Numbered from the stretch's first letter, positions 1 through 15,991 are shown. The stretch is DNA of 64,000 nt from Paenibacillus sp. W2I17 (GCF_030815985.1 NZ_JAUSXM010000001.1:4588001-4652000); one strand, 5' to 3'. The notes: generated by a model not told the origin, from the sequence alone. Program-made: numbers and translations.

Positions 1-99
1 TCCTATTATACTGGTTTTGCCGCTGTTATCCGTAACAAAAATGTTACCTTCCAGTATCGATCATGTCAGAGCTTCCGATTATCATATTTAATCCTTATA

Positions 100-139
100 A
101 ACAAATAAAAACCACCACCGAATAACATCGGCAGTGGTT
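100..139 (-). terminator. rRNA operon terminator
   Basis: On the minus strand a 12-bp stem (AACCACTGCCGA paired with TCGGTGGTGGTT, one G-U pair) is followed by a T-rich tract. It lies directly downstream of the 5S gene, where the operon should end. Bases 1-99 show no recognisable gene. Confidence 0.8.
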
Positions 140-143
140 CTTC

Positions 144-260
144 GCTTGGCGGCGTCCTACTCTCCCAGGACCCTGCGGTCCAAGTACCATCGGCGCTAGA
201 GGGCTTAACGGTCGTGTTCGGGATGGGTACGTGTGGAACCCCTCCGCCATCGCCACCAAA
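144..260 (-). rRNA. rrf: 5S ribosomal RNA
   Basis: The 117-nt segment reads on the minus strand as a typical Firmicute 5S rRNA, beginning TTTGGTGGCGATGGCGGA and ending near GGGAGAGTAGGACGCC. It is the last gene of the 16S-23S-5S operon, separated from 23S by about 80 bp with no tRNA. The ends are set by analogy to Bacillus and may be off by a few bases. Confidence 0.93.
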
Positions 261-340
261 CGCAACGCTTAGCTTATATTCAGAGATCGTTCTCTGAAAA
301 CTAGATTCGAAACGAAACATGCGAATTACAACTTGCTATT

Positions 341-3266
<2,926 letters not shown>

Positions 3267-3570
3267 TCGTGCTCCGGTTTCGACTGCTCGCTTCCCTTGT
3301 TTTGCTTGCGCAAAGCCAAAAGTCGCTCCCATTCGATACCATCGTACGTGCAATCTACCTTATAAAAACACTTCACTTGTTTACACAAGTTCAGCTTAAA
3401 GGAATGTTCTAATTCGCGTTTGTTTCGTTTCGATATCTAGTTTTCAAAGAACAAGCTCCATGCAAAAGCAAGCTGTTTGAGAGTTTAAGCTCTCAAAACT
3501 GAGCAACGAGTGAGTGTTTTGCAGCTAAGCTGCATATTTGAATGTTTCCGTTGCAGGAAACGATTCTCCA

Positions 3571-5127
<1,557 letters not shown>

Positions 5128-5326
5128 GTATTGAAAAGAGCGATAAGCTCATTTTGAATCTGACGAGATTAAAAATCTCATTTGTGCTCCAGTTGATTCA
5201 AGCCAAGACTTGTTTCAAACTTTCGCGTTTCATTCTGCAAGCAGAATGTTTACTCACTCGTTGTTCAGTTTTCAAAGATCAAACTTGTTTTTGTTACCGA
5301 TTGTCGTCCTCTTCAGCAACTTTTAT

Positions 5327-5355
5327 ATCTTATCACATCCGAACCAACTTTGCAA
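5327..5355 (-). promoter_or_regulatory. rRNA operon promoter P2
   Basis: Minus strand: -35 TTGCAA (5355-5350), 17-bp spacer, -10 TAAGAT (5332-5327). It lies about 200 bp upstream of the mature 16S 5' end. A boxA-like leader motif (TTTGAAAACTGAACAACGAG) follows it near 5280-5255, as is usual in Bacillales rrn leaders. Confidence 0.7.
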
Positions 5356-5436
5356 GCTCTTTTTTTAAGTTTCTTTCGAAGCTTATTTCATTTGCTTGCC
5401 GCACCGTGAAAACCGTGTTTTCTTGGCCGGACTTAG

Positions 5437-5465
5437 AATATACCATGTACAGATTTTGAATGCAA
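5437..5465 (-). promoter_or_regulatory. rRNA operon promoter P1
   Basis: A second sigma-A-type promoter on the minus strand, 110 bp upstream of the first: -35 TTGCAT (5465-5460), 17-bp spacer, -10 TATATT (5442-5437). Tandem promoters are the norm for Bacillus rrn operons, which supports both calls. Confidence 0.65.
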
Positions 5466-5528
5466 GTCTTTTTTTGAGTAATTATATAATCTTTCTGTTT
5501 TTCCTACACTTCCACATTTATCTCACGT

Positions 5529-5554
5529 AAAAAGCCTCTCTATAAAAGAAAGGC
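5529..5554 (-). terminator. Terminator of the HD-GYP gene
   Basis: On the minus strand GCCTTTCT pairs with AGAGAGGC (8 bp, one G-U, 5-nt loop) and is followed by TTTTT. It lies 30 bp after the HD-GYP stop codon and just upstream of rrn P1, insulating the rRNA promoters. The rest of the 5128-5584 gap is rrn leader and promoter. Confidence 0.75.
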
Positions 5555-5584
5555 CCTCTCATCAAGTTACTTTAATATCTATTG

Positions 5585-6703
5585 TTATCCGATAACCTCT
5601 TGGATGTGAAGCTGCCGTTGCTGCATCAGGTTAATGATGGTTCCTTCTACTGAGACCATAGGCCGTGTAGGATGATCCCGATCAGAGAATACGATCTCTC
5701 CAATTTGGTTATTGCTGAGTTTTACTCGGATGCCATTATGGATCTGGGTCGACCGTTGAACAAATACTCTTACAATTGCAGGATCCAATTTCCCAAAGGC
5801 CTCACTTTGGATCTGTTCTAGGACTAGGTATGGTGATTGTGCCTTGCGGTAGATCTTCTCCAGCGTCATGGCGTGGAAAATATCAGCGATAGCTACAATC
5901 TTGGCATAAATATGAATCTGCGTCCCACTAAGCTGCAACGGGTAGCCTGATCCATCCACTTTTTCATGATGCTGCAAAGCTGCAAGTCTGGCTCCCTCAT
6001 TAATGGCCTTTGCCTGTTTAAGGATCTGATAACCATATTTCGTATGCTGACGAATCTCTTCCTGCTCTGCAGCCGTCAACGTGGATGGTTTATGGAGAAT
6101 CTGCGGATCTACCTTGTTGTTACCAATATCATGGAACAAGCCTGCAAAAGCAACTTGCATCCAATCCTTGGAGGGGAGATCAATCCATTGAGCCAGTTGA
6201 TAGGATGTGATCGCACTCAGTACGGCATGATGATATACATAATCATGTTCTTGCATTACTCGTGGACTGAAGGTAAGCACATTATATTGTTTGAGATGTG
6301 CAAACACAGCCTCCAACTGTGTACGTAACTCATAGACCGGTAATTCAGCCGCCAGAGAGGACAGGAAAGCATTTTTGGTTAGTCCAACCATCTTCTCATA
6401 CTCATCCTGCAAAGACGTTACTACAGGAGCTGTGGTGACGTTCACTGTCTTCCCAGCCCGTTCAACATTGTTGTCATTGGTAGAACTTCCTGCGGACACA
6501 GATGCACCTTTGGTTCCTGTACTACTCGACGCCATTCTTTCTTGTTCAATATCTACCTGTTGAATCATAAAGGCTCTGAGCACTTCCATATCCTTGGGTA
6601 AAATGACTTTTCCCTTCTGGAGCAGAACGTTGCCGCGAAGTGTTTGCACATCACTCCCAAGTTTGAGTCCTGGTTTGACTTCTGACAGGGTGATTAATCC
6701 CAT
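5585..6703 (-). CDS. HD-GYP domain protein, putative c-di-GMP phosphodiesterase
   Basis: The 372-residue protein has a short N-terminal region, a low-complexity Ser/Thr/Asn linker and a central HD-GYP domain, which in known members hydrolyses cyclic di-GMP. Visible motifs are the upstream His pair (YHHAVLSA), the metal-site motif FHDIGNN, HHEKVDGSGYP containing the GYP signature, and AKIVAIADIFHAMT. The usual HDIGK lysine is replaced by Asn (HDIGNNKVD), so activity is not certain. The C-terminal 70 residues look like a separate small domain. I placed the start at the ATG preceded by GAGGGG; a longer GTG start five codons upstream would overlap that ribosome binding site. It stands alone between gyrA and the rRNA operon with its own terminator. 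A cytoplasmic location is expected, as no membrane segment is seen. Confidence 0.82.
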   Translation of the reverse strand: MGLITLSEVKPGLKLGSDVQTLRGNVLLQKGKVILPKDMEVLRAFMIQQVDIEQERMASSSTGTKGASVSAGSSTNDNNVERAGKTVNVTTAPVVTSLQDEYEKMVGLTKNAFLSSLAAELPVYELRTQLEAVFAHLKQYNVLTFSPRVMQEHDYVYHHAVLSAITSYQLAQWIDLPSKDWMQVAFAGLFHDIGNNKVDPQILHKPSTLTAAEQEEIRQHTKYGYQILKQAKAINEGARLAALQHHEKVDGSGYPLQLSGTQIHIYAKIVAIADIFHAMTLEKIYRKAQSPYLVLEQIQSEAFGKLDPAIVRVFVQRSTQIHNGIRVKLSNNQIGEIVFSDRDHPTRPMVSVEGTIINLMQQRQLHIQEVIG

Positions 6704-6852
6704 GTGTATTCCCCTCACTCATCGTTCTTCTATGTTAATACAAACAAGACCATAGTCCCGGTTTTTCATGATATTTCCCATTATATTACTCAGGAATCAG
6801 GCTGTACATCCCAGATTCGGAAGAATAAAAGAGGAGATTCCTTTATACAAAC

Positions 6853-6874
6853 AAAAAGGCTCCCCGTGGGAGCC
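6853..6874 (-). terminator. gyrA terminator
   Basis: Minus strand hairpin GGCTCCC / GGGAGCC with a 3-nt loop, followed by TTTTTG, about 50 bp downstream of the gyrA stop. Confidence 0.88.
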
Positions 6875-6925
6875 CTCGCAATCTTCTTCCAATCTCCAAG
6901 AGATCAGTCTTTATAAAATTCTATT

Positions 6926-9490
6926 TTATGCTTCCGAACCGGAATCGTCGTCGCCCTCAACTTCATTAACCTCAGCGTCAGAAACGGTGCCTTCTTCCAA
7001 GCTTACTACCGGAGCTTGGGACTCCTCGCCTTCCAAGCCTTCAAGCGACTCATCGTCTGGTTCCTCTTCATTTTTGTCAATTCGGCTGACTGTGGCTACT
7101 GAATCCTCGTCACGAATATGAATCAGCTTCACACCCTGCGTGTATCGACCCATAGTGGATATGCCTTCCATGCTCATCCGGATCAACGTACCGCTGGACG
7201 TGATAATCATCAGATCCTCTTCGGTTTTAACCATTTTGAGGCTGACTACTGAGCCGTTCTTCTCTGTGACATTAATAGTCTTGATCCCTTTACCGCCACG
7301 AGTCTGCATCCGATAATCACTGACAGGTGTACGTTTACCGTAACCTTTGGCTGTAACGATCAGAACATCAAGCTCTTTATCAACTACATCCATGCCGATA
7401 ACAGCATCCTGTGCATCCAATGTAATCCCCTTAACTCCGGTTGCACTACGTCCCATGGAACGTACGTTACCTTCGGAGAAGCGAATAGACATTCCGTGAG
7501 CTGTACCCATGATGATCTCTTGCTGTCCATCGGTCAGCTTAACATCGATCAGAACGTCATCATCACGTAAGGAAATACCGATCAAGCCGCCTTTGCGAAT
7601 ATTGGTATAATCCTCAAGTGGCGTCTTCTTCACAACCCCTTGGCGGGTAGCAAAGAACAAGTATCTGTCACTTTCGAATTCCTGAACCGGAATTACGGCA
7701 TTGACCGATTCGCCCTGCTCAATCTGGATCAGGTTGATAATCGGCGTTCCCCGTGCGGTACGTCCAAGCTCTGGAATCTCGTAAGCTTTGAGACGATACA
7801 CTTTACCTTTGTCAGTGAAGAACATGAGGTAATTGTGGGAGTTGGTCACGAACAGATGCTCAACAAAGTCGGTATCTTTCGTATCCATACCCACGACCCC
7901 ACGTCCACCACGTTTCTGGCTGCGGTATGTGGATACCGGCAGACGTTTCACGTAGCCTGTATGGGTAATCGTAATGATAACCTCTTCACGTGGAATCAGG
8001 TCCTCATCCAGAATACTCTCTTCACCTACAGTGATCTCTGTACGACGATCATCGCTGAAACGGTCGCGGATCTCTTGCAGCTCTGTACTGATAATCTCAA
8101 GCACCAGATGCTCATTGGCCAGAATTTCGCGATACTCTCTGATTTTGACCATTAGTTCGTTATATTCATTTTCAATACGTTCGCGTTCCAGACCTGTGAG
8201 GCGTTGCAAACGCATATCGAGAATAGCTTGAGCCTGATCATGGCTGAGTGAGAAACGCTCAATCAAACCTTCTCTGGCTGCATCCGCATTACTGGATGAA
8301 CGAATCAATGTAATGATTTCGTCGATATGATCCAGCGCAATACGCAAGCCCTCTAGAATGTGTGCACGAGCTTCAGCCTTTTTCAGTTCAAACTGCGTAC
8401 GTCTGCGAATAACCTCAATCTGATGCTGCAGGTAGTGATACAACACTTCACGCAAGTTCAGAATTTTAGGTTCTTTATTAACAATCGCAAGCATGTTAAT
8501 CCCGAAAGTGGATTGCATGGATGTATGTTTGTACAGGTTGTTCAGGACAACCCCCGGATTCACGTCTCTGCGAAGCTCAATTACAACTCGCATACCATTA
8601 CGGTCAGACTCATCACGAAGGTCAGTAATACCATCAATCTTTTTATCACGTACCAACTCGGCGATTTTCTCAACGAGTCTCGCCTTGTTTACCTGATAAG
8701 GCAGCTCCGTAACGATAATTCGCGCCTTGTTGTTATTCTCTTCGATGTTGGTTTTGGCCCGCATCGTTACTGAACCACGTCCGGTCTGATACGCCTGGCG
8801 AATGCCTGAGCGGCCCAAAATGTAGCCGGACGTAGGGAAGTCTGGTCCTTGAATGTAATCCATGAGCTCCATGGATGTAATGTCCGGGTTTTGAATCATG
8901 GCCTGTACACCATCAATGACCTCGCCCAGATTATGAGGAGGAATATTGGTGGCCATACCAACCGCGATCCCGCCGACCCCATTGACAAGCAAGTTAGGAA
9001 AACGAGCAGGCAGAACGATTGGCTCATGTTCTTCACCGTCATAGTTCGGCTGGAAGTCAATCGTATCCTTGTTGATATCTCTGAGCATTTCCATAGCAAT
9101 CTTGGACAAACGTGCTTCGGTGTAACGCATGGCTGCTGCCATATCACCATCGACCGATCCAAAGTTACCATGTCCATCTACATGCATATAACGCAGGGAG
9201 AAATCCTGTGCCATCCGTACCATCGTCTCGTAAACAGCAGAGTCACCGTGTGGGTGATACTTACCGATAACTTCGCCGACGATTCTGGCTGATTTTTTAT
9301 GTGGTTTATCGGGTGTCATGCCGAGCTCTGACATCGCGTACAGAATACGCCGGTGAACCGGCTTCAATCCATCACGCACGTCAGGTAAGGCACGGCTAAC
9401 GATGATGCTCATCGCATAATCCATAAACGATTCACGCATCTCGACGCCTATATCCCGATCTGTAATCTGAGAGTTCATTTCTTCCGCCAT
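6926..9490 (-). CDS. gyrA: DNA gyrase subunit A
   Basis: GyrA is the DNA-cleaving and rejoining subunit of gyrase (A2B2), which introduces negative supercoils using ATP hydrolysed by GyrB. At 854 residues it is slightly longer than Bacillus GyrA because of an acidic C-terminal tail (roughly the last 45 residues, rich in Glu, Asp and Ser). The catalytic tyrosine is Tyr123 in [11 protein letters not shown]. The quinolone-resistance region reads [11 protein letters not shown] with Ser84 and Glu88, the usual susceptible-type residues. The GyrA box QKRGGRG marks the start of the DNA-wrapping beta-pinwheel domain. An AAGGAGG site six bases upstream fixes the start at MAEEM. Unlike the common gyrB-gyrA pair, the two genes are separated by about 1.5 kb holding a divergent spore-type gene. 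Confidence 0.98.
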   Translation of the reverse strand: MAEEMNSQITDRDIGVEMRESFMDYAMSIIVSRALPDVRDGLKPVHRRILYAMSELGMTPDKPHKKSARIVGEVIGKYHPHGDSAVYETMVRMAQDFSLRYMHVDGHGNFGSVDGDMAAAMRYTEARLSKIAMEMLRDINKDTIDFQPNYDGEEHEPIVLPARFPNLLVNGVGGIAVGMATNIPPHNLGEVIDGVQAMIQNPDITSMELMDYIQGPDFPTSGYILGRSGIRQAYQTGRGSVTMRAKTNIEENNNKARIIVTELPYQVNKARLVEKIAELVRDKKIDGITDLRDESDRNGMRVVIELRRDVNPGVVLNNLYKHTSMQSTFGINMLAIVNKEPKILNLREVLYHYLQHQIEVIRRRTQFELKKAEARAHILEGLRIALDHIDEIITLIRSSSNADAAREGLIERFSLSHDQAQAILDMRLQRLTGLERERIENEYNELMVKIREYREILANEHLVLEIISTELQEIRDRFSDDRRTEITVGEESILDEDLIPREEVIITITHTGYVKRLPVSTYRSQKRGGRGVVGMDTKDTDFVEHLFVTNSHNYLMFFTDKGKVYRLKAYEIPELGRTARGTPIINLIQIEQGESVNAVIPVQEFESDRYLFFATRQGVVKKTPLEDYTNIRKGGLIGISLRDDDVLIDVKLTDGQQEIIMGTAHGMSIRFSEGNVRSMGRSATGVKGITLDAQDAVIGMDVVDKELDVLIVTAKGYGKRTPVSDYRMQTRGGKGIKTINVTEKNGSVVSLKMVKTEEDLMIITSSGTLIRMSMEGISTMGRYTQGVKLIHIRDEDSVATVSRIDKNEEEPDDESLEGLEGEESQAPVVSLEEGTVSDAEVNEVEGDDDSGSEA

Positions 9491-9547
9491 GCTGGACCTC
9501 CTTCTTGTCCTTCAACAAACGTTCCATTCCGTCATGCAAAAAAGTTG

Positions 9548-9576
9548 ATTATATGTGAAAAGCCTAACAAGGCTAA
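9548..9576 (-). promoter_or_regulatory. Possible gyrA promoter
   Basis: Minus strand -10 TATAAT (9553-9548) with a weak -35 TTAGCC (9576-9571) at 17 bp, about 58 bp upstream of gyrA. The spacer holds a small hairpin (AGCCT/AGGCT, 9561-9574). The rest of the 9491-9916 gap shows no gene; it should also hold the promoter of the divergent ATP-grasp gene, which I could not place. Confidence 0.35.
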
Positions 9577-9916
9577 AACCGCGCAAGAACGCTACTCTTT
9601 ATTATATTACTTTCACAAAAGTTACACAATTAAACGTCCGCTGGGCAATAGCCTTTCTTCCGGGAACTTCCGCGTGTCTGGGGATACGCCCTGCCTTCCT
9701 CCCCAATTGCACATACAATGCTAGAAAAACGGCATATGTACTGTGCCTACCGAGGCTAAAGCCATTCCCGTCCTACGATCAAACTGCAAATTGTGCAGCT
9801 CATCGCACAAAACGCCATATTTCTCTATTATACCACTGAAATCGTCTCTTGTCCTTTGATTTCTCCGTGTCTGTCCCTCTTTAGAACTGAACAAAACATG
9901 AAAGGACTGATGAATC

Positions 9917-10864
9917 TTGGGTATCCAACGCGTCTCCAGCAAATGGGCCAAAACAGCTGTGTTACAACGCAGTCGCATTGTGAATGAATATATCCCAGTG
10001 ACCCGAAAATATAGCCGTCAAACTCTGGAACGAATGACTGAGTTATTTGAGTCCAACTATATCAAACCGGACCGTGGTACTTACGGTAATGGCGTTATGC
10101 GAGTAAAAACAACCCGTTTATACGAACCTGTCGTTCATTCCGAAGATTCCACCACAGATGCGGAGGTTCCGGAAGAACCTACTGATCGGAACCTGCCTGA
10201 TGAACCCGAAGCAAGTGCTGTTATCTCCAGAGATACCTATCTCACAACAACATATCAACTCCAATACGGTACAGAGGAGAGATCATTTCATTCCCTGGAC
10301 GAACTCGAACGAGCACTGAATGATCGCATTCAGGAACGTGATTATATCATTCAACAGGGAATATCGCTGATGAAGCATGGAGATTTGCCTTTTGACTTGC
10401 GTGTGTTAACTCAGAAAAATCTGCAACACAACTGGGAAACAACAGGTATTCTGGGACGTGTTGCTGCCCAGGGCAAAATCATCACCAACATTCATGGCGG
10501 TGGGCGATTGGCCACGTTTGAAGAACTCGTACTCCCCCATCTTCACCAGGATGGCTTCAAAAAACTTCGCACTGAGCTGTACCGCTTAGGTATTCATACC
10601 GCTGTGCAATTGCAAACATCATTTCCAAGACTCAAAGAGATTGGTATTGATATTGCGCTAGACGAAGAAGGGCGTCCCTGGATTCTTGAAGTCAACACAC
10701 TGCCAGGCATTTATGCCTTTGGCTTATTACCGGACAAGGAGGCGTACCGGAAGATCAAGCGTTATGCGATTGCGTACGGTCGTTTGCCCTCCAAAAAGGC
10801 TAAGAGCTCCCGTCCATCCCCTAAAGCACAGGCTTCGTCTGCCAAAAAACGTGTACGCAGATAA
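9917..10864 (+). CDS. YheC/YheD-type ATP-grasp protein (spore coat associated)
   Basis: The 315-residue protein resembles the YheC/YheD family, which has an ATP-grasp fold and is associated with the Bacillus endospore coat; the reaction is unknown. Visible ATP-grasp features are the FDLRVLTQK segment, the Gly-rich GGGRLATFEE, and the metal/ATP-binding block IDIALDEEGRPWILEVNT near residues 240-258. The C-terminus is a basic Lys/Ser/Arg tail. A TTG start is used, with AAAGGA about ten bases upstream; this start is only moderately secure. It is a plus-strand gene wedged between gyrA and gyrB, facing the replication fork, and it converges on gyrB. Sporulation-controlled expression is likely but I did not identify a promoter. 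Confidence 0.75.
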   Translation: MGIQRVSSKWAKTAVLQRSRIVNEYIPVTRKYSRQTLERMTELFESNYIKPDRGTYGNGVMRVKTTRLYEPVVHSEDSTTDAEVPEEPTDRNLPDEPEASAVISRDTYLTTTYQLQYGTEERSFHSLDELERALNDRIQERDYIIQQGISLMKHGDLPFDLRVLTQKNLQHNWETTGILGRVAAQGKIITNIHGGGRLATFEELVLPHLHQDGFKKLRTELYRLGIHTAVQLQTSFPRLKEIGIDIALDEEGRPWILEVNTLPGIYAFGLLPDKEAYRKIKRYAIAYGRLPSKKAKSSRPSPKAQASSAKKRVRR

Positions 10865-10920
10865 CAAAGGAATACGGAAGTCTAAGTATACGCCTTACCT
10901 GTTCCATACTTTCCCTAATA

Positions 10921-10946
10921 TAAAAAAGGCGCCCTCTCAGGCGCCT
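10921..10946 (-). terminator. gyrB terminator
   Basis: Minus strand stem AGGCGCC / GGCGCCT (7 bp, 6-nt loop) followed by a run of T, just after the gyrB stop. It lies between convergent gyrB and the ATP-grasp gene; the plus direction lacks a clean T tract, so it mainly serves gyrB. Confidence 0.88.
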
Positions 10947-10957
10947 CTTCGAATATG

Positions 10958-12877
<1,920 letters not shown>

Positions 12878-13012
12878 CTACTTCTATAGATTCAATATCG
12901 TAAATATGCGTTAACTAATAATGTTTGCTGAAATAGGCAACGTCCTTCATTTCAGCAGCTATTCAAATTTAAAGACAAGCAGCAAAAGAGACATCTTTTA
13001 TGCCACACAACG

Positions 13013-13261
13013 CTAGAGATCCGGAAAAATGTGAGCCCGCTTTTTCAGCGTAGCTGAGGAAATAGGCGAGTAGTACACAATGTTTTTGGTCACCACAATG
13101 GACTTGGCTTCCTCTTCGCCGATGTGTTCCACTGTTTTTTCCTGCTCGGCATGCGTGACATACTGCTTGGAGATCTTTGAGGATTTTTCAATCGATATAT
13201 CAAAAATAGCGACCAATTCGGAAGAACGGATGATCTTCTCACCGCCCAGATGAATGTACAT
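13013..13261 (-). CDS. remB: Extracellular matrix regulator RemB (DUF370)
   Basis: The small 82-residue protein matches the RemB (YaaB) family, paralogous to the DNA-binding RemA. In Bacillus subtilis these proteins help activate biofilm matrix genes. The N-terminus MYIHLGGEKIIRSSELVAIFD is characteristic, and the conserved position between recF and gyrB supports the assignment. GAGGGG lies close upstream of the ATG. It follows recF by 14 bp and is probably cotranscribed with it. The C-terminal half (TKNIVYYSPISSATLKKR) carries the basic face expected for nucleic-acid contact. Confidence 0.9.
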   Translation of the reverse strand: MYIHLGGEKIIRSSELVAIFDISIEKSSKISKQYVTHAEQEKTVEHIGEEEAKSIVVTKNIVYYSPISSATLKKRAHIFPDL

Positions 13262-13275
13262 AAGCCCCTCACTCC

Positions 13276-14388
13276 TTAGCGTTCAACCTGTCCGGCATGA
13301 ACGTGATAAATACTGGCATCTTTGAGCTTGTCAACGTTCAGGCTCTCGATCCCCGTAGCCGTAATAAAGGTTTGCACCTTGCTCTGGAACGTTTCGATCA
13401 GCTGCGTCTGGCGAAAAGGGTCCAGCTCGGACAGAACATCATCCAGCAACAGAACTGGATATTCTCCGATTTCTTCATGAATCAGTTCAATTTCCGCAAG
13501 TTTAAGGGACAACGCCGTTGTGCGCTGCTGCCCCTGCGAGCCATATGTTTGTACTTCCCGATCGTTAATGAAAAAGGACAGGTCATCCCGATGCGGCCCA
13601 CTAAGGGTTGTGCCTCGGCGAATCTCCTGCTCTTTCATTTGTGATAATTTTATCATAAATTGGTCCATTAAGACAGCTTCATCTTCCTCAGCGGCTTCGC
13701 TGAAGGAAGGAAGGTAGGCCAGCCGCAAGACTTCTCCGCCTCCGGTGATCCCCTGATGAATCGTTTCTGCCCACTTTTGCAGTTTCTTTATGAATTGTTT
13801 CCTTTTTTTGACGATTTTAACACCATGCTCGACCAGTTGTTCGTTCCACACCTCAAGCATGGTCTGGGCCGATGCCCCTTTTCCCCATAACTGCTTAAGC
13901 AAATTATTTCGTTGGACGAGCACTTTTTGATATTGCTGCAGGTGATACAGGTAGCCAGGTGCAACCTGTCCAATCTCCATGTCAAGAAACCGGCGGCGGA
14001 CCCCCGGTGTGCCTTTTACAATCTCCAGATCCTCCGGTGCAAACATCACAACATTGAGCGCTCCGACAAAATCACTTAACTTGCGCTGCTCCAAGCCGTT
14101 AATCTTTGCTTTTTTGCCTTGTTGCGACAAAGATAGTTCAAGCTTGACCGATCCGTACTTTTTGTCGACCTCTGCTGCAAGTCTGGCACGTTCCTCACCG
14201 AAACGAATCAGCTCCTTGTCACGAGATGTACGGTGGCTCTTGGTGAGTGCAAGTACAAAAATCGCCTCTGCAAGATTGGTCTTGCCTTGGGCATTTTGCC
14301 CGATCAACAAGTTTACGGGACCAAAAGAATCCAGTCTCAGATGTTCATAATTGCGGAAATTCTGCAGATCAATGCTGTTCACAAACAC
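13276..14388 (-). CDS. recF: DNA replication and repair protein RecF
   Basis: RecF is an ABC-type ATPase that, with RecO and RecR, loads RecA at gapped DNA and stalled forks. The 370-residue protein shows Walker A in LIGQNAQGKTNLAEAI, the ABC signature TLSGPHRDDLSF, and Walker B in YPVLLLDDVLSELD. It starts with GTG behind GGGAGG. It follows yaaA by about 57 bp in the dnaN-yaaA-recF-remB-gyrB series, conserved across Bacillales, and is cytoplasmic. No unusual features are seen. Confidence 0.97.
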   Translation of the reverse strand: MFVNSIDLQNFRNYEHLRLDSFGPVNLLIGQNAQGKTNLAEAIFVLALTKSHRTSRDKELIRFGEERARLAAEVDKKYGSVKLELSLSQQGKKAKINGLEQRKLSDFVGALNVVMFAPEDLEIVKGTPGVRRRFLDMEIGQVAPGYLYHLQQYQKVLVQRNNLLKQLWGKGASAQTMLEVWNEQLVEHGVKIVKKRKQFIKKLQKWAETIHQGITGGGEVLRLAYLPSFSEAAEEDEAVLMDQFMIKLSQMKEQEIRRGTTLSGPHRDDLSFFINDREVQTYGSQGQQRTTALSLKLAEIELIHEEIGEYPVLLLDDVLSELDPFRQTQLIETFQSKVQTFITATGIESLNVDKLKDASIYHVHAGQVER

Positions 14389-14445
14389 GCGGTAACCTCC
14401 CTTTTATCCCGTCCGTCAGGAGGCAGCAGGATCGAACTGGTCTTC

Positions 14446-14661
14446 TTATTCTGCAGCAACTTCGAATGTGCCTTCTCCGTCCACTTCAACGATATCCCCA
14501 GGGTATAACTTACGTCCCCGGCGTTCCTCAGGCTCTTTATTCACACGTACAAGTCCTTCCTGAAGCAGAGCTTTGGCCATACCTCCGGTTGGGATGCAAT
14601 CAGCCAGTTTCAAAAATTGATCAAGCTTAATATATTCCGTACGAATCGTAACTTGTTTCAC
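14446..14661 (-). CDS. yaaA: S4-domain RNA-binding protein YaaA
   Basis: The 71-residue protein is almost entirely an S4 RNA-binding domain. It carries the family pattern LDQFLKLADCIPTGGMAKAL followed by VRVNKEPEERRGRKLYPGD. Homologues sit between dnaN and recF in Firmicutes and have been linked to ribosome assembly; the exact role is not settled. It starts with GTG behind AAAGGA, 16 bp after dnaN, so it is very likely cotranscribed. Confidence 0.92.
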   Translation of the reverse strand: MKQVTIRTEYIKLDQFLKLADCIPTGGMAKALLQEGLVRVNKEPEERRGRKLYPGDIVEVDGEGTFEVAAE

Positions 14662-14677
14662 TGTGATCTTCCTTTCG

Positions 14678-15820
14678 TTAGTTGGTCGTCCGATATGGCA
14701 ATATCACGTAAAGGCTGTGACTGTCATCCAGCGGTTTCAAGATAATTGGACTCATGACTCCAGTAAAAGCGATCATCAGCTGCTCACTTTCAACAACTTT
14801 CAGCACATCCAGCATGTATTTGGAGTTGAACGAGATTTTTAACGGATCTCCTGTAAACTCGGCAGGTTCGATTTCTTCTCTTACTTTACCTAGCTCGGAA
14901 GAGCTTGAAGAAATTTCAACGGATCCCGAATCCATCGTTTGCATACGCACGATGTTTGTTTTCTCTTCACGCGACAGCAAATAAGCCCGATCAATGGATT
15001 CACTTAATTTTTTTGTATCTAAAACAAGTTCTGTTTTGTATGACGTTGGAATAATTCTAGAAGTATCCGGATATGTTCCGTCCAAAATACGAGAGTAAAA
15101 CAATACACGGTCGATTTTGAACAGGACCTGGTTATCTGCAACAACGATATCCACAAGGGTATTTTGATCCGGAACAATTTTGCTGAGCTCGTTCAGCGTT
15201 TTACCCGAAATGACCACGTTGTTGAAGCGGATACCCTCTGCATTATCCAGCATTGCTGATCGAGTAGCAAGACGGTGACGGTCTGTTGCCACAAATTTCA
15301 ATTCGTTGTCACCCAAACTCCAGAGTACACCTGTCAGGATTGGAGTTGTCTCATGTGTGGAAATGGAGAAAACGGTTTGTTTGATCATATTTTTCAGCAA
15401 ATCTCCTGGAATGGAGACCGTTTGGTTTTCTTCGATGCTTGGCAGTACCGGGAATTCTTCCGGATCAAGACCTACCAGTTGAATCTCGGTAGCACCTGCG
15501 GAGATAAAGGTGTTGAAGTTCTCTTTGACTTCCATGTGCACTTCCTGTGATGGCAGCTTCTTGATGATCTCCACAAAAAACTTGGCTGGTAAAACTACAC
15601 TGCCGGGTTGATCTACCTGAACTACGCTTTTATCTCCATCTTCAAGCGGGATGAAGGATTGAATGGATATATCGGTGTCACTTGCTGTCAACGTTACACC
15701 TTGATGATTCACGTCGAATTTGATACCGCTCAGGATCGGAATCGTTGTACGGCTCGAAATCGCTTTGGATACTTGCTGTATGGAATCGTTTAAGTAGTTT
15801 TTCATTATGCTGATTTTCAT
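14678..15820 (-). CDS. dnaN: DNA polymerase III beta sliding clamp
   Basis: DnaN forms the dimeric ring that tethers replicative polymerase and many partners to DNA. The 380-residue length fits three clamp folds. Conserved stretches include SSRTTIPILSGIKF near the N-terminus, FSISTHETTPILTGV in the middle, and the C-terminal VMSPIILKP and YVILPYRTTN, which form the peptide-binding pocket. An AGGAGTG site five bases upstream fixes the ATG. It lies downstream of dnaA across the 220-bp gap that contains the unwinding element, the Bacillus arrangement. Confidence 0.98.
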   Translation of the reverse strand: MKISIMKNYLNDSIQQVSKAISSRTTIPILSGIKFDVNHQGVTLTASDTDISIQSFIPLEDGDKSVVQVDQPGSVVLPAKFFVEIIKKLPSQEVHMEVKENFNTFISAGATEIQLVGLDPEEFPVLPSIEENQTVSIPGDLLKNMIKQTVFSISTHETTPILTGVLWSLGDNELKFVATDRHRLATRSAMLDNAEGIRFNNVVISGKTLNELSKIVPDQNTLVDIVVADNQVLFKIDRVLFYSRILDGTYPDTSRIIPTSYKTELVLDTKKLSESIDRAYLLSREEKTNIVRMQTMDSGSVEISSSSSELGKVREEIEPAEFTGDPLKISFNSKYMLDVLKVVESEQLMIAFTGVMSPIILKPLDDSHSLYVILPYRTTN

Positions 15821-15924
15821 GGTTTCACTCCTAGCTGATTTTTTGGGTGTTGGGGTGTTAAAAGGTGTTTTTCAAAGGCCGAAGGCTAAGCTCCGAAATG
15901 GCTATTTTGGAGATGATATCTTTA

Positions 15925-15972
15925 AGATCTTTTTAGTAATAATAGTAATAGGGGCACTGAATATGTGGATAA
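15925..15972 (-). other. oriC unwinding module: DnaA-trios beside a DnaA box
   Basis: On the plus strand 15934-15951 reads TAG TAA TAA TAG TAA TAG. Read 3'-to-5' away from the DnaA box, this is six consecutive triplets fitting the published DnaA-trio pattern 3'-[G/A]A[T/A]-5'. They adjoin a GGGG patch (15951-15954) and the perfect DnaA box TGTGGATAA (15964-15972). The AT-rich stretch continues toward dnaN. The order boxes, GC patch, trios, AT-rich DNA, dnaN matches the basal unwinding system of Bacillus subtilis. A second, one-mismatch box CTATCCACA lies at 15999-16007. The position of strand opening is inferred. Confidence 0.75.
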
Positions 15973-15991
15973 GTGGGTATAAACCCGTACA

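Noticed and set aside
3267..3570. tRNA-Ile/Ala genes in the 16S-23S spacer
   Set aside because: No cloverleaf or T-loop sequence was found; the spacer holds only leader-type repeats.
7935..7955. GTTTCACGTA in gyrA as a parS site
   Set aside because: Only one half matches; the second half lacks GAAACA.
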